64,000 bases of DNA, from positions 37,615,643 through 37,679,642 of the forward strand of contig NC_043758.1 in NCBI RefSeq assembly GCF_902148845.1, in the 5' to 3' direction. Position numbers and translations under genes: made by a program. The stretch is from Salarias fasciatus (taxonomy: Eukaryota > Chordata > Actinopteri > Blenniiformes > Blenniidae). The notes under the pieces were generated by a model, which saw nothing but the letters and a program-made list of their open reading frames with translations, was not told the DNA's origin and did not search any database. Of the stretch, positions 11,938 to 22,199 are shown piece after piece (within the stretch, counting starts at the first letter, position 1; every line of letters starts with the position of its first letter).

Positions 11938-12374
11938 GGCTGAATCCCATTTCACCCCTGAGCCCTCCCCCTTGGCCCTCCCCCTCCGTTTTGCGTGTTC
12001 ATGTGGAGGGGTAGGGGGAAGTGGTAGGGCTATTCACCCCTCCAAAAAGAGATTCTCCCGAGGCACACTCCAAACGGAGGGGTATGCCAGATTTCCCAGC
12101 AAGCCTTGCAAGATCGGCAAGATGGCGGCGTGCACAATGAAAGAAGTTCATAAATGTAAGCATTTTCTCAATGAATAAAGTTTTAAAATGTAAGAAAAAC
12201 ATTCTTCTTTGGCAAACAATTGTCGCATCTACATACGTCATCGGCAGCGGCGACTACTGATGACGTACGCGATTTTCGACGGCGTGTTCCAATTCGGAGG
12301 GGTTTACTTTCAGCCCTACCCCTTAGCACGCCGTTTTAAAGGGGTAGGGATAGAAAGAGAAATGGGATTGGGCC
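11938..12374 (+). mobile_element. PIF/Harbinger-like MITE, TAA target duplication
   Basis: Termini GGCTGAATCCCATTTC and, inverted, GGCCCAATCCCATTTC are flanked on both sides by TAA. A 3-bp TWA duplication is the mark of the PIF/Harbinger superfamily. There is no transposase. The inside is CpG-rich and holds ATGGCGGCG at 12122 with good Kozak context, then a splice-donor-like GTAAGC at 12156. Confidence 0.7.
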
Positions 12375-12377
12375 TAA

Positions 12378-13884
12378 ATCTGCAAGATCAGCAGTGATAT
12401 CAGAGTTATCAGAGAGATCAGAGGGCAGAGTACACCCTGGACAGTTCACAGGGCCTTCACATCGGGACAGAGAACCACACACAGTCACATTAATTTTATA
12501 ATTTTCAACCATTGCCTTCAAAATACTCATTTGAATTTATTTGAACAGATTAATCCATATATTCCCCAAATGATGTATAAACATTTTAGATATTCACCAC
12601 TCATTAAAAGATTTTACACTAACTGGAACCATCTGACCCCCTGACCTGCTGGCTGGATCACAGCAGGAGACTGCAGTGTCTCTCACAGCTCAGCTCAGCA
12701 GTGCATGTGAACTCAGATGCGTTCTTTTTTTTTCTCGATTAACCTAATGTGGTTTCTCATAAAAGCTTAGTCTTTCTCAAAACAACTAATTTAGATAGTT
12801 TAAAAGTTTATAAATTTGTATTTTGTCAAATTTTGAAGCCAGTTTACAGCTCAGACTCAGTTTCAGGATTGATTGTGTTTATTTCATTTGGTGCAAACCG
12901 GAGAATCAGTCTTGTTGTAAATCTTCTCTGCCTGCCCTCATATGCTCTTCTTCTCCAGTAAAGGTCTCAATGTACGTTAAAAGTCCTGTTGTGCTTTACA
13001 CTCTAAAGATTTGGTTTCACCTCAGAAAATATTTCAATTTTCTTGTGGCGTCTCCTCATTGTATAGAAATCACCTGTTTTCCCCTCTCAAATATGGATTC
13101 TGCTTTCTCAGTATAGTGTAAAAAAGGTATGCATTGTTTCCTTGATATGTATTTAAATGGCATTGTCAATAGTTTTTCCAGTCATCACAACATGATTTGT
13201 CCACAAATCATTCATTTAGGTATTTCAAAGTCAGGTATCTTCTCTCTAAGTCTTTCCCTGCTTTTCCCTCTCTAACCCGTTGTCAGTTATGGGAAGATTT
13301 ACTCACAATTAAGACACCATGTTAGAGGATTTGGTTCGGTATTGTATGACCGTCTACTGGACCTGGCGGATCGCTCTAGCTCAAAAACGAGAGGTGCATG
13401 AAGGTCAGGTCAGGTCCAATTACAGGTCAGGACCTGTAAGGACACGCAGGGGTTGACCCCGGACTTGTTGGAGAGATTTTATTTTATTATTCATTATTTT
13501 ATAAAACCTTAAGCTTTGTCAAGCATTTTGCTTGTGGTGCAACTAATAAAAAAAGCAATTTGGCTTTGCCTTTGTTCTTTAATTTTTCCATTGTACAGTT
13601 AATACATACTATAACTTCATGATCACAGCAGTGATGAATAATACAACAGCAGATGTTGGTACAACAGTGAGTATGCTGAAAAAAAATTTGACCACTGATC
13701 AGTGATAAGAACATTTGTATTGGTTCAACAGACAAAGAAATAAACATCAGCTGAAAGTTCACAGGATACTGTGCAGATGTTACGATACAAGAGAAACAGA
13801 ATAGAGGAAATTCTCACATTTGGTAGCTGTCAGAAGACTGAAATGTCATCTTACACCAAACCTTATTCATACATTTATTTTGTA
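12378..13884. other. No gene recognised
   Basis: AT-rich DNA without recognised coding sequence. A stretch around 13430-13500 (CTGTAAGGA then GAGATTTTATTTTATTATTCAT) resembles 22020-22090, another sign of duplication between receptor units. Confidence 0.5.
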
Positions 13885-14150
13885 AAGCGCTTTTATAAGA
13901 TGTTCAACATCAGTTTCCAGGAAAACTAAAAAGAAACAAACGGATTTAAAAGCAGGTTCAGAGAAGTTAAACATTAAAAGCTATCTGGAACAGATGTATT
14001 TTCAAAGCAGATTTGAATGTGCAAAGCTTGGAGCAGAGTCGGATGGACACTGGAAGAGTTCCAGACGGTGGAGCAGCAGCAGAAAAAGCTCGGTCTCTCC
14101 AGGTTCAGTGTCTGGTTCATGGCGGTGGGGTGAGGAGGTCAGCAACTGAG
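13885..14150 (-). mobile_element. L2-like LINE 3' fragment, diverged
   Basis: On the minus strand the order is a CTGGAGAGACCGAGC-like stretch, a TGGAACTCTTCC-like stretch, and a tail beginning AAAGCGCTTTACAAAATA. This parallels the better L2 fragment just to the right. It is strongly diverged. Confidence 0.4.
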
Positions 14151-14221
14151 TCACTTTAAATCTCAATAGTTGAATAAATAAAAGCTGATCATTAGAATTA
14201 TTCCATCCAGTTTTTTGTTTG

Positions 14222-14238
14222 TTTATAATAATAATAAC

Positions 14239-14270
<32 letters not shown>

Positions 14271-14575
14271 ATTTCATTTGTATCGCGCTTTTCAGGACAC
14301 TCAAAGACGCTTCACAACACAGCAAAATAAATCAAAAACAGCAGCATAAAATCAACAGCAGTAAAAAAAAACATTAAACATTTAAAGCAATTTTGAACAG
14401 GTGGGTTTTCAGTTCTTTCTTGAAGGTGGGGAGGTCGGAGCAGTCACGGAGAGGTTGAGGCAGTGAGTTCCAGAGGGTGGGGGCGGCGATGGAGAAGGCT
14501 CTGTCTCCCCAGGTTCGGAGCTTGGTCCTACCCGGCAGGGACAGCAGGTTGGAGCTGAACTTTTAGGTTGTTCAC
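14222..14575 (-). mobile_element. L2-type LINE 3' fragment with ATT tail
   Basis: Read on the minus strand, it encodes a stretch like LRTWGDRAFSIAAPTLWNSL and then LPTFKKELKTHLFKIAL, the conserved C-terminus of L2 proteins. The 3' tail is the ATT-type array at 14227-14272. It is heavily 5'-truncated, as is usual for LINE insertions. Confidence 0.75.
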
Positions 14576-14604
14576 ACTGTATGACAGGTGAAGGGTGTCA
14601 CTGA

Positions 14605-14636
14605 ACATCATCATCATCATCATCATCATCATCATA
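14605..14636. repeat. (ATC)n microsatellite
   Basis: About ten ATC units just downstream of the 3' end of OR-B. Confidence 0.9.
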
Positions 14637-14773
14637 ATCAGAGATTAAATATTCAGTTTAATGTGAAACACTGAACGGTGGACTCAGGAAATGTTTCGCA
14701 TTTCAACTGAATAACTTGAAAAAAATGTTTTGGGGTGAATGTATGAAAACTTTAAATTTTCCAACAAAAGAAA

Positions 14774-15697
14774 TCACAATTTATTCTTTAAGAGGCCACA
14801 GAGAATGGAGTATTTTAGAGCAAGGAAAAACTTTTCATCCCTCACACCATAAATGAGAGGACTCAGACATCTTGGAGCAACAATAAACATTATGTAGTTA
14901 AAGTATCTGAAATTTTTATACAACATAATATTTGTTTGAAGAATAGCAGCTTCTACCATTGGACAGAACAGCTGGATGAGACACAGCAGCAGCTGGAAAC
15001 CATGAAGAAGAACAGTCCTGAGACCTTTCCTGGACGACGTTCTATTCTCTCCTGATGCTGCTTTGGCCACTTTTGTGATATGAATATAAGAGAAAGCTAT
15101 TATTACAAACATGACCAGGAAGTAGAACTGGTTCACCGCTGACCTCAGGTGACCCTGCCATTCATGCACAACAAACATCTCTCCCTGGCACATCCCCATA
15201 TGTTTGTTGAAGTCAGAGGAGACAGACACAAAAAAAATCAACAAATTCATAAAGCAAGGAATGAGGCCAAGGCTGTAAATGATGAGGAAGACCTGCAGGG
15301 TGCTGCGGGTGGAGCACAGCTCCGCGTGACGCAGCGGCATGCAGATGGCCACATATCGCTCCAGTGTCATTGCTGTGAGAGTGAGAGGCGTGAGAAAATT
15401 ACACACAGTTGTCAATATGAACATGGTGACACATGACCACAGGTGAACAGGTTTGCCAGCAAAACTAAAGATCAGCAACAAATTAGTGGTGAATAAAGTG
15501 ACACAATCAGACATCAATGCATGTGCAAACAAGATGTAGCGCATGGTTGTGTAGAAAACATCCTTCATAAAAAAGGTCACAATCAGCATGATGTTGATGG
15601 AAAGAAAAACAACCACCAGAACCTGAACTAGAATCACCCGCTCATCAATCCTCCGTCTTGATGTACTACCATCTGTGAATGAGCTGTTATTGGCCAT
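14774..15697 (-). CDS. Teleost odorant receptor OR-B (OR131-2-like)
   Basis: A 307-residue one-exon seven-transmembrane odorant receptor. Approximate helices: TM1 21-43, TM2 54-78, TM3 89-112, TM4 133-157, TM5 188-209, TM6 227-252, TM7 263-284. ERY at 113-115 stands for the DRY motif, Cys89 and Cys170 are the likely TM3-loop 2 disulfide, and SPLIYG at 279-284 stands for NPxxY. It starts MANNSS with an N-glycosylation site. It is almost identical to OR-C and OR-D in TM1-TM2 and TM5-TM7, and differs mostly around TM3, TM4 and loop 2, where ligands are contacted in related receptors. It looks intact. The role is odour detection by G-protein signalling; the ligand cannot be told from sequence. 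Confidence 0.95.
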   Translation of the reverse strand: MANNSSFTDGSTSRRRIDERVILVQVLVVVFLSINIMLIVTFFMKDVFYTTMRYILFAHALMSDCVTLFTTNLLLIFSFAGKPVHLWSCVTMFILTTVCNFLTPLTLTAMTLERYVAICMPLRHAELCSTRSTLQVFLIIYSLGLIPCFMNLLIFFVSVSSDFNKHMGMCQGEMFVVHEWQGHLRSAVNQFYFLVMFVIIAFSYIHITKVAKAASGENRTSSRKGLRTVLLHGFQLLLCLIQLFCPMVEAAILQTNIMLYKNFRYFNYIMFIVAPRCLSPLIYGVRDEKFFLALKYSILCGLLKNKL

Positions 15698-16095
15698 AAA
15701 TGTCTAATGTTATGAGGCTGTGGAGACAAAACCAACATCCAGAAATCATCAAGACAGTGAATACAGAGGAGAGAAAGCAGCTGCAGATTAGATGAGTGAA
15801 ACTCATTCAGCTAAACAAACCCTCCCTGCACTGATCAATCACCAAGAGTCACAGCAGAGACAAACTCTTTCTGCTGCCCTCCCTCTCCACTCACGCTTTA
15901 AAGATGCATGTTGGGCCAAGTAGGAACAACATCCTGTCATCAGGACGCTGTCGTCAACAACAGTGTTGTCATGACTACGTACAGCGACTGCTGTTTGTCC
16001 CCACTTTCATACACCGTGTGCTGTGAAAGTTCCTGACTGATGACAAAAGTTCGACTTCTTTCATCAATTTTAGCAACTGTGGAATAAAAATCATG
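15698..16095 (-). promoter_or_regulatory. OR-B 5' flank with likely splice acceptor, shared by OR-C and OR-D
   Basis: On the coding strand TTTTGTCTCCACAG ends at about 15718, some 20 bases before the ATG, and is a strong acceptor-like site. The whole roughly 390-bp flank is nearly identical upstream of OR-C and OR-D, including an AGAAAGAGTTTGTCTCTGC-like stretch and CTTTAAAG near 15897 that could act as an AT-rich core element. Conservation reflects recent duplication, so it does not by itself prove function. Confidence 0.6.
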
Positions 16096-16099
16096 TTTC

Positions 16100-17000
16100 A
16101 TCTCCCTCTGGTTCCCCAGAGGCCATAAGACCTCTTGACACTGAGGAAGTCTTCAACAGGATGGAGTACATCTCTCTCCTCTTTTCTCTGTAACGGTTTG
16201 GTTTCAATAACAACTTCATTGCATGGTCTCAAACTACTTAACTCCTCTCTCTGTGCCTCAGTGTGCACAAATAGTCAACGTTCTGCTCCATTCCCTTTTT
16301 TGGGGGGGGCATGTGGCAGGGCCCCCATTATTATTTGCACTTACGATTGAGCCCCTGTCAGGTGCTCTAAAGTGGGTGGAAGAATTCATGGGAATTGAAA
16401 GATGCGGCATCGAACATCGTGTTTCATTGTACGTAGATGACCCTCTTCTCTATGTGAGGATTCTTTTGGCAAGCATCCCATGTATCCTGACACTGTTAAA
16501 TTCTTTTGGTCGCCTGTCTGGATACAAACTAAACTTCTCTTAAAACAAACACTTCCCAATCCATCCGTCAGCCATAGACATACCACCATTGACTGTCTCT
16601 TTTAAACGAGCCAACACAAGATTTAAATACCATCCATCCATCCATTTTCTGAACCACTTCTCCCTTTAAATACCTCTACATTACAATTACACAATGTATG
16701 AAAACAATGTGAGCTGATTTCGCTGACAATCGCAGTAAAGTCCGACTGAATATCTCTGAGGCCGCATGGACGGGGGCCATAAGAACTATTAACTCGTCAT
16801 CCAACTGCACAAGACTGTCTTTAAAATAACTTAAAGTCTTGGACAGGTTACACTACAGTAAAGAAAAACTCTCAAGACTCTACCCAGACAAAGTTGATGA
16901 GAAATGTAACAGTTGCCTGCAGACTCTATGCAACCACACACACGTTTTGGTCTTGCTCTAAGTTGTTTGAATTCTGACAACTAGGACCAAGCCATGATTG
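16100..17000 (+). mobile_element. L1-type (L1/Tx1 group) LINE fragment
   Basis: Broken frames match the reverse transcriptase of L1-type LINEs: LFALTIEPLSGALKWVEE, then YVDDPLLYV (the catalytic YADD region, here YVDD), then LLNSFGRLSGYKLNF. Several stops and frameshifts separate the pieces. A short inverted piece with the Rex3-type tail word CATCCATCCATCCATTTTCT interrupts it at about 16636. Confidence 0.65.
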
Positions 17001-17587
17001 CCCTTTTCTTGAGCGTCTGGACTTTTTGAGCATAAATCCATGTAAAACCTGAACCCTGTCATGCAGAATCTTGTATGAGACTTTGTTTGGCCTCTCTAAC
17101 AAGTTGGCCTCTCTCAATTTGTCAGGTGCAGGAAAGTGACATGAATGCTTAAATAGCAAATTCCACCTTGAAGAAACAAGACAAAGTACATCAGAAACTG
17201 AATCAGAATTTATCCCATAAAAAACCCCAGCAGAGTAGGGAATAATAAATAACATAAATAATAATAAATAATATAAATAAATAATAAAGTCTATCACACA
17301 CTCAGGTAACTATGTTCAAAGATATTAACTGAAAGAGTCACTCGAGCCAAATACCCAAATCCAAATGCATATGCATTATGTGTTTTGTTTTGGTAAGAAG
17401 ACACAGGAAATGGCACCCAAACTGCTTCCTGTTGTTAGCAAAATGGCAACTGTTGATGTTGCTAACGTGTTTTGAGATGGAAAATGGATATAAATCATGG
17501 CAGAAGACCTCAATCTTCAGATTTAACATCATGGAGTTGGACATGTTGGATACAAGTCCAGAAATGACACCAATGCTCCATTGGATG
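17001..17587. other. No gene recognised
   Basis: AT-rich, with an AATAAATAA-rich stretch at about 17240-17285. The open frames here have no recognisable motif. Confidence 0.5.
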
Positions 17588-17942
17588 TACACTCCCCGTC
17601 AAAAGTTTTAGAACACCCCAATTTTTCCAGTTATTTATTGCAATTCAAGTCACTCAAGTTCAATCAGTTGCTTGAAATGATGCAACGGTAAGTGGTGAAC
17701 TACCAGAGGGTAAAATAAAAAGTAAGGTTACCCAAAACTGAAAAACAGAGTACATTTCAGAACAATACCGGTCAGTGAGTACAGTTTCCTTCACCATCAA
17801 AAGGAAGTCAGAAACTGAGGAAAACTGACAGGAAGAGGTCTGGCAGACCCAAAGCCACAACTGAATCAGAGGACAAGTTTCTGAGAGTTAACAGTTTGCG
17901 TGATAGGCGGCTCACAGGACAACAGCTTCAAGCACAGCTTAA

Positions 17943-18507
17943 AGCTTGGGTTGGCGATTTGAATGAGATACATTTTTTTAAATACTGGTTAAAATGATCT
18001 TTATGACCCGATGGGAAACAATTCATGGCGTGTTCTTAAAGTAGTTTGGAAAATATCCACTATCTACAGCAGGAGTAAAACGGGAAAAACAGCAACCAAT
18101 CCTCTTGACGGGACACCTTTTTTTAAACCAATCAAATCCCTTTGCCGTTCGACCTGCCCCCTGTGCGTACATGTCAATGGCGTGCACTGACCCTGGTTCA
18201 GTGCGCGTGTAGAAGGACGGAGCGTCGTTGGAGAATGGCGGAGAAGAATGTTTGGGGCTTTACTTACCGGTGAGTGCGCCATACTTGGCATAGTGCAAAT
18301 AAAGAAAAACGAAGAAACGAAGCGCTGAGGACAGGTTACGCCAGGAACGCACTGGACGCGGAAGTGCTGCGCGCACCGCGCATGCGGAACGTCTCTGCAT
18401 CTCCGCTCCCAACGGAGTTCCTCCAATGGGGTGGGAGCTGGGCGGAGCCTTGGGGAGATGCTACATTCGTGCTACATGCTAGTTTTCCAAGACCGCCAAC
18501 CCTAGCT
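17943..18507 (+). mobile_element. TTAA-bounded MITE with mini-exon, nested in Tc1
   Basis: Ends AGCTTGGGTTGGCG and, inverted, AGCTAGGGTTGGCG are flanked by TTAA at 17939-17942 and 18508-18511. TTAA duplications are typical of piggyBac and Kolobok elements. The inside has no transposase. An ATG at 18235 in GAGAATGGCG opens MAEKNVWGFTY and runs to a consensus donor, CCG then GTGAGTGC, at 18270. Confidence 0.8.
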
Positions 18508-18545
18508 TTAATAGTGGTCGTAGTAATCAAGTCTCTGTTTCAACA

Positions 18546-19178
18546 GTGAAGAGAAGAGTTCGAGCTGCGGGTTTGACTGGACGAGTTGCAGCAAGAAAAC
18601 CATTGCTAAGACATCGGAATAAGACAAAGAGGCTTGCCTGGGCCAAGAAACACTGCCATTGGACTACTGAAGACTGGAAAAAGGTATTATGGACTGATGA
18701 ATCAAAATTTGAAATCACGCAGGATGTTTGTACAGCGTAGAGCAGGTGAAAGGATGCTTCCACAGTGTGTGGCTTCAACTGTCAAACATGGAGTGTGATG
18801 GTCTGGGGTTGTTTTGCTGGATCCAGGGTTGGTGACTTGTTCAGAGTGAGAGGCACCCTGAACCAAAACAGCTACCACAGCATCCTGCAGCACCATGCAA
18901 TACCCTCTGGTATGCATCTAGTTGGTCAGGGGTTCATCTTACAGCAAGATAATGACCCAAAACATAAGTCCAAGCTATGCCAGAACTATCTTGAGAAAAA
19001 AGAACAAGCTGGTAAACTTGAAAACGTGGAGTGGCCAGCACAGTCTCCAGACTTAAACCCCATTGAGCTGGTTTGGGATGAAATGGACAGAAGAGTGAAA
19101 GCAAAGCAGCCCACAGTGCCACACATTTATGGGAACTTCTGCAACAGACATGGGAAGAACTTTCTGAAGAATATTTGA
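18546..19178 (+). pseudogene. Tc1 transposase, C-terminal two thirds, broken
   Basis: The frame from 18546 carries KRRVRAAGLTGRVAARKPLL (end of the DNA-binding part) and WTDESKFEI with the first catalytic Asp. After a stop near 18738 the protein resumes in another frame at about 18741 with WGCFAGS, then ILQQDNDPKHKSKL (second Asp) and SPDLNPIELVWDE (the Glu), giving the DDE triad of Tc1 transposases. The N-terminal helix-turn-helix part lies left of the nested insertion, around 17780-17940. A stop, a frameshift and the nested element make it non-autonomous. Confidence 0.85.
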
Positions 19179-19559
19179 TTTCTATTGTAGAAAGAATGCC
19201 ACGTGTGTGTTCAGCTGTTATATCTGCCAAAGGTGGCTACTTTGATAAGTCAACAGTTTAGAATACATTGCGGTCTATAAATTGATTCCATAATTTCTTG
19301 TTTGACTCCAATTGCTCATTTGTACTTTGCTTTGACATCTGAGTGCAAGGAGACATTAAACAGCATAATTTTCAGTAAAAACACTGGAAAAATTGGGGTG
19401 TTCTAAAACTTTTGACCGGTAGTGTATCTCGTCCGAGAACGTTTGTCGTACAGACGTTAGAGAAACGTGGCCTGATAGAGGAGAAATTTCACTACAAAAG
19501 TTGTGCACAACCTTGTCAAAAGTCACACGGTGTGGATTTGATCAGCCCTTCAAAATAAA

Positions 19560-19885
19560 AGTCAAATTTTTGAAAATAAATAGTCACTACGGCCTGTAGG
19601 AATGTTGTAGAGAGATCAAATGCTCATGTGTTCGTCTCATAGAGATCTAAAAATCTCCATTTGACAACCCTGACCTAAATCCAACAGGAAGTCCGCCATT
19701 TCCTGTCAAATCAAATTTTAATCAAAACACTCTGCACCTTAGAAACACTGAAATGGACTTTGCGTTCCGTAGGGATGTCATAGAGATATCAAACTGATGT
19801 TGACGCGTTTGTCACATCCAGATCTAAAAATCACCTATTGACACCCCTGACCTAAGTCCGCAATTTCCATTTCGATGTAAAATTT
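19560..19885. repeat. Two diverged tandem units of about 140 bp
   Basis: The stretches at about 19588-19705 and 19765-19875 share AGATCTAAAAATC, TTGACA(A/C)CCCTGACCTAA and TCATAGAGATATCAA-like words. They look like two units of an old tandem or interspersed repeat. Class unknown. Confidence 0.6.
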
Positions 19886-20395
19886 GACTTAAAATCACTC
19901 TTCCAGTTCATGTTAAGCGTAGTAACCAGTAGCCACATGATGGAGATTACTGTTTGTGAGCAGAATTATCTGTTGGGCAAACAATTCTCTGTCTGCCTAC
20001 ATGAGCGATCTCCTCACAGCTGCATGTTCACCTGTCAAACTGTGAGCAGGTCATGAGGTAAGATTAACCAATTCTGCTATGTGGACTGAACGGTCTTTTC
20101 AATATGTCTGCAGAAATCTCAAAGTGGTAAAATTAATCCTTTTGGAATGTTTAATAGTTTTAATATATTGTTTGAGCTCATGCCATCTTTCTTTCAGTAG
20201 ACTTGAAAATTGAGCTGACAGCAGCTGTCAATCAAACTGGGACACTTTGTATTTTGGTCACTTTAATCGCGGGCCGGGGGGGGCGGCGGCCTACATCCAC
20301 ATGGGCATGTAGTGCAGTCATTGAGCTGAGAGCAGCTGTCATTACAGGGGACATATGATGCTGTTTTACTGAACCCTCGTCAGAACAGGCTGTTT
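19886..20395. other. No gene recognised
   Basis: Includes a short GC-rich patch around 20270-20295. Nothing else is identified. Confidence 0.5.
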
Positions 20396-20398
20396 CTT

Positions 20399-20745
20399 AA
20401 GCCAGGTTTACACTTGCACGATTCTGTGGCACGCATTGCCACGAATCGAGTCGCAAACGGTCGCAAACCACTCGTAAAGCGGTGTGAAGTGTGCGTAAAC
20501 CCGTCGGGACTGCGTGCCATGTCGGGACGAGAATTTTGAAATGTTCAAAATTTTGGTCACGACAAAATATCGCGAACCGGCCGTGAACTATGAGCCAACT
20601 GTCCGTGAATTCCTTGTGAACGCGTCGGGACGATGCGGGAGAATGCGTGCCAGTCGTGGCCACCGGCGAGTACCCGGAAAAGGGCCCCATGCGGGGGATT
20701 TTCGACCCACTGTCGTTGCAGCATCAAGTGTAGCGCCTTTAATTT
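20399..20745. mobile_element. Probable non-autonomous DNA transposon
   Basis: The left end GCCAGGTTTACACTTGCACG and the right end, read inverted, AAGGCGCTACACTTGATGCTG share the core TACACTTG at similar distance from the ends. The inside is CpG-rich with CGGGACGA-type repeats in both orientations. No target duplication was resolved. Confidence 0.5.
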
Positions 20746-20944
20746 GTCATTGAAACTGACTGATGTCAGCCGTCCGTCGGGGCTCCCTTCAGCTTGGGGC
20801 CCTCGGCAGCGCCTGTTCTGCTGCTCTTCAACACAGAGCAGCTGCAGGGACAGGATCTTCTTTTCTCCGCAGTGATAAAACGGAGCGGAGCTGAGCGGAG
20901 CGTGGACGGACACTGTGGAATTTGGGGATGATGTACACAGAGGA

Positions 20945-21610
20945 ACTACATTTAAAGTTAAACTCAACATATTTCATCTGACCTCTTTGAATTTTTGATT
21001 ATTTCTTTACAGGTCCTAAAGTTTGTGTCAAGAAAGGTCATGTTCTGTCAAACTTTTATTTGTTCATGTTTTTTGTTCTCACTCAAAAGGTAATAAACAG
21101 ATGCAACGTGGGAGATTACTGCAAATAACATCCTGCCTTGTTACTGCAGTTTCCCTCTCTCACTGTGACTTAGACTCCAAAGAAAACATTATGGCAAACA
21201 AGTCGATCCCCTCTACTTCTCTCTGGCAGATGAATTCCTTTGACACTCATTAGTAGTGGTAAACCAGTCCATGAAATATTAATGGAATCACCTTGAAGTT
21301 TTCACCATGACATGGGTGACAAAACAGAAGAACAACTCTTGCAATGTTTGCAACAATTATCTGTTTCATCAAAATGATTTGAGACAATCTTCTTTTTTTT
21401 ATTGAGTAATCCATTCAGATTTTGTCAAGCGGTTTCAGTACTGCAGTCTCTGTCTGGCACAAGAAATGTTATCTTACTGCAGAGGGGGCTGCAAATTTTA
21501 TTGACACTGATGCAAACAAATTCCTTTGGCTTCCAGTTATTTTATCCTTGAACATTTTTAATTCATGCTTAATCAGGCAGTTGAAATCAAAACATTTTCT
21601 TTAAGATTAA
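20945..21610. repeat. Duplicated block, copy 2 (partner at 10380-10990)
   Basis: Matches 10380-10990 in the same orientation. The most similar part is around 21085-21260. No coding region. Confidence 0.75.
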
Positions 21611-21650
21611 GAAAAGGAAACATGAAGAAAGCAAAAGTAAATGCAAAATA

Positions 21651-21690
21651 AAAGTTGTGTCAATGAAGCTCATTTCATTGACACAACTTT
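21651..21690. repeat. Perfect 17-bp hairpin
   Basis: AAAGTTGTGTCAATGAA (21651-21667) and its exact reverse complement (21674-21690) surround GCTCAT. It sits just right of duplicated block copy 2, much as the 31-bp hairpin sits just left of copy 1. Confidence 0.9.
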
Positions 21691-22156
21691 CTAAGTCACC
21701 AAAATTCATGTTGCTGTATGTATATTTTTTGACCCAGCGCATTTGGTCACATTTGCTGTTAACACATAATAGAGTCACAGAAGAACCAGACTTCATGACT
21801 GTTTTTTTGTGACAAGAAGTATCTGTTCCAACCACTCTATTAGAGAAAAATCAAAAGTTGTAGAAATAACTGGGACCTCAAGAGAGCCATGGCATTCTGT
21901 ACTTTACAAGTGGATGTAAACTTTTCCCCACAACTGTATGTTTTCATACTGCATCTATGAAAACTGCTTCAAAAATAAAAAGTGATTGCTTAATTCTGGT
22001 GGTGTGCCAGACAGGCAGCCTGTAAGGAGACCCAGAGATTGGCCCTGGATGTGTTTGAGAGATTTCATTTTATTATTTATGATTTTCTAAAAGGGTATAA
22101 AACAGTATATAGTCTTCCTTCAGCTATACTTACGTGTTTATGTTAGCATTTCCAGA

Positions 22157-22194
22157 TTTTTTTTTTTTTTTTTTTTTTTGGGGGGGGGGGGGGG
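22157..22194. repeat. Poly(T)-poly(G) run
   Basis: About 22 T followed by about 14 G, with one T near the end. It lies just outside the L2 tail. Confidence 0.9.
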
Positions 22195-22199
22195 TGTCT

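Larger units (their letters stand above)
17590..19424 (+). mobile_element. Tc1/mariner transposon, interrupted by a TTAA element
   Basis: Terminal inverted repeats of at least 40 bp (core GTCAAAAGTTTTAGAACACC) are flanked by TA at 17588-17589 and 19425-19426, the Tc1/mariner target duplication. Removing the nested element at 17943-18507 leaves about 1.27 kb, the normal length of a Tc1 element. Confidence 0.9.

Noticed and set aside
12378-13884. Possible fifth receptor or other host gene between 12.4 and 13.9 kb
   Set aside because: Short frames only, none with receptor or other motifs.
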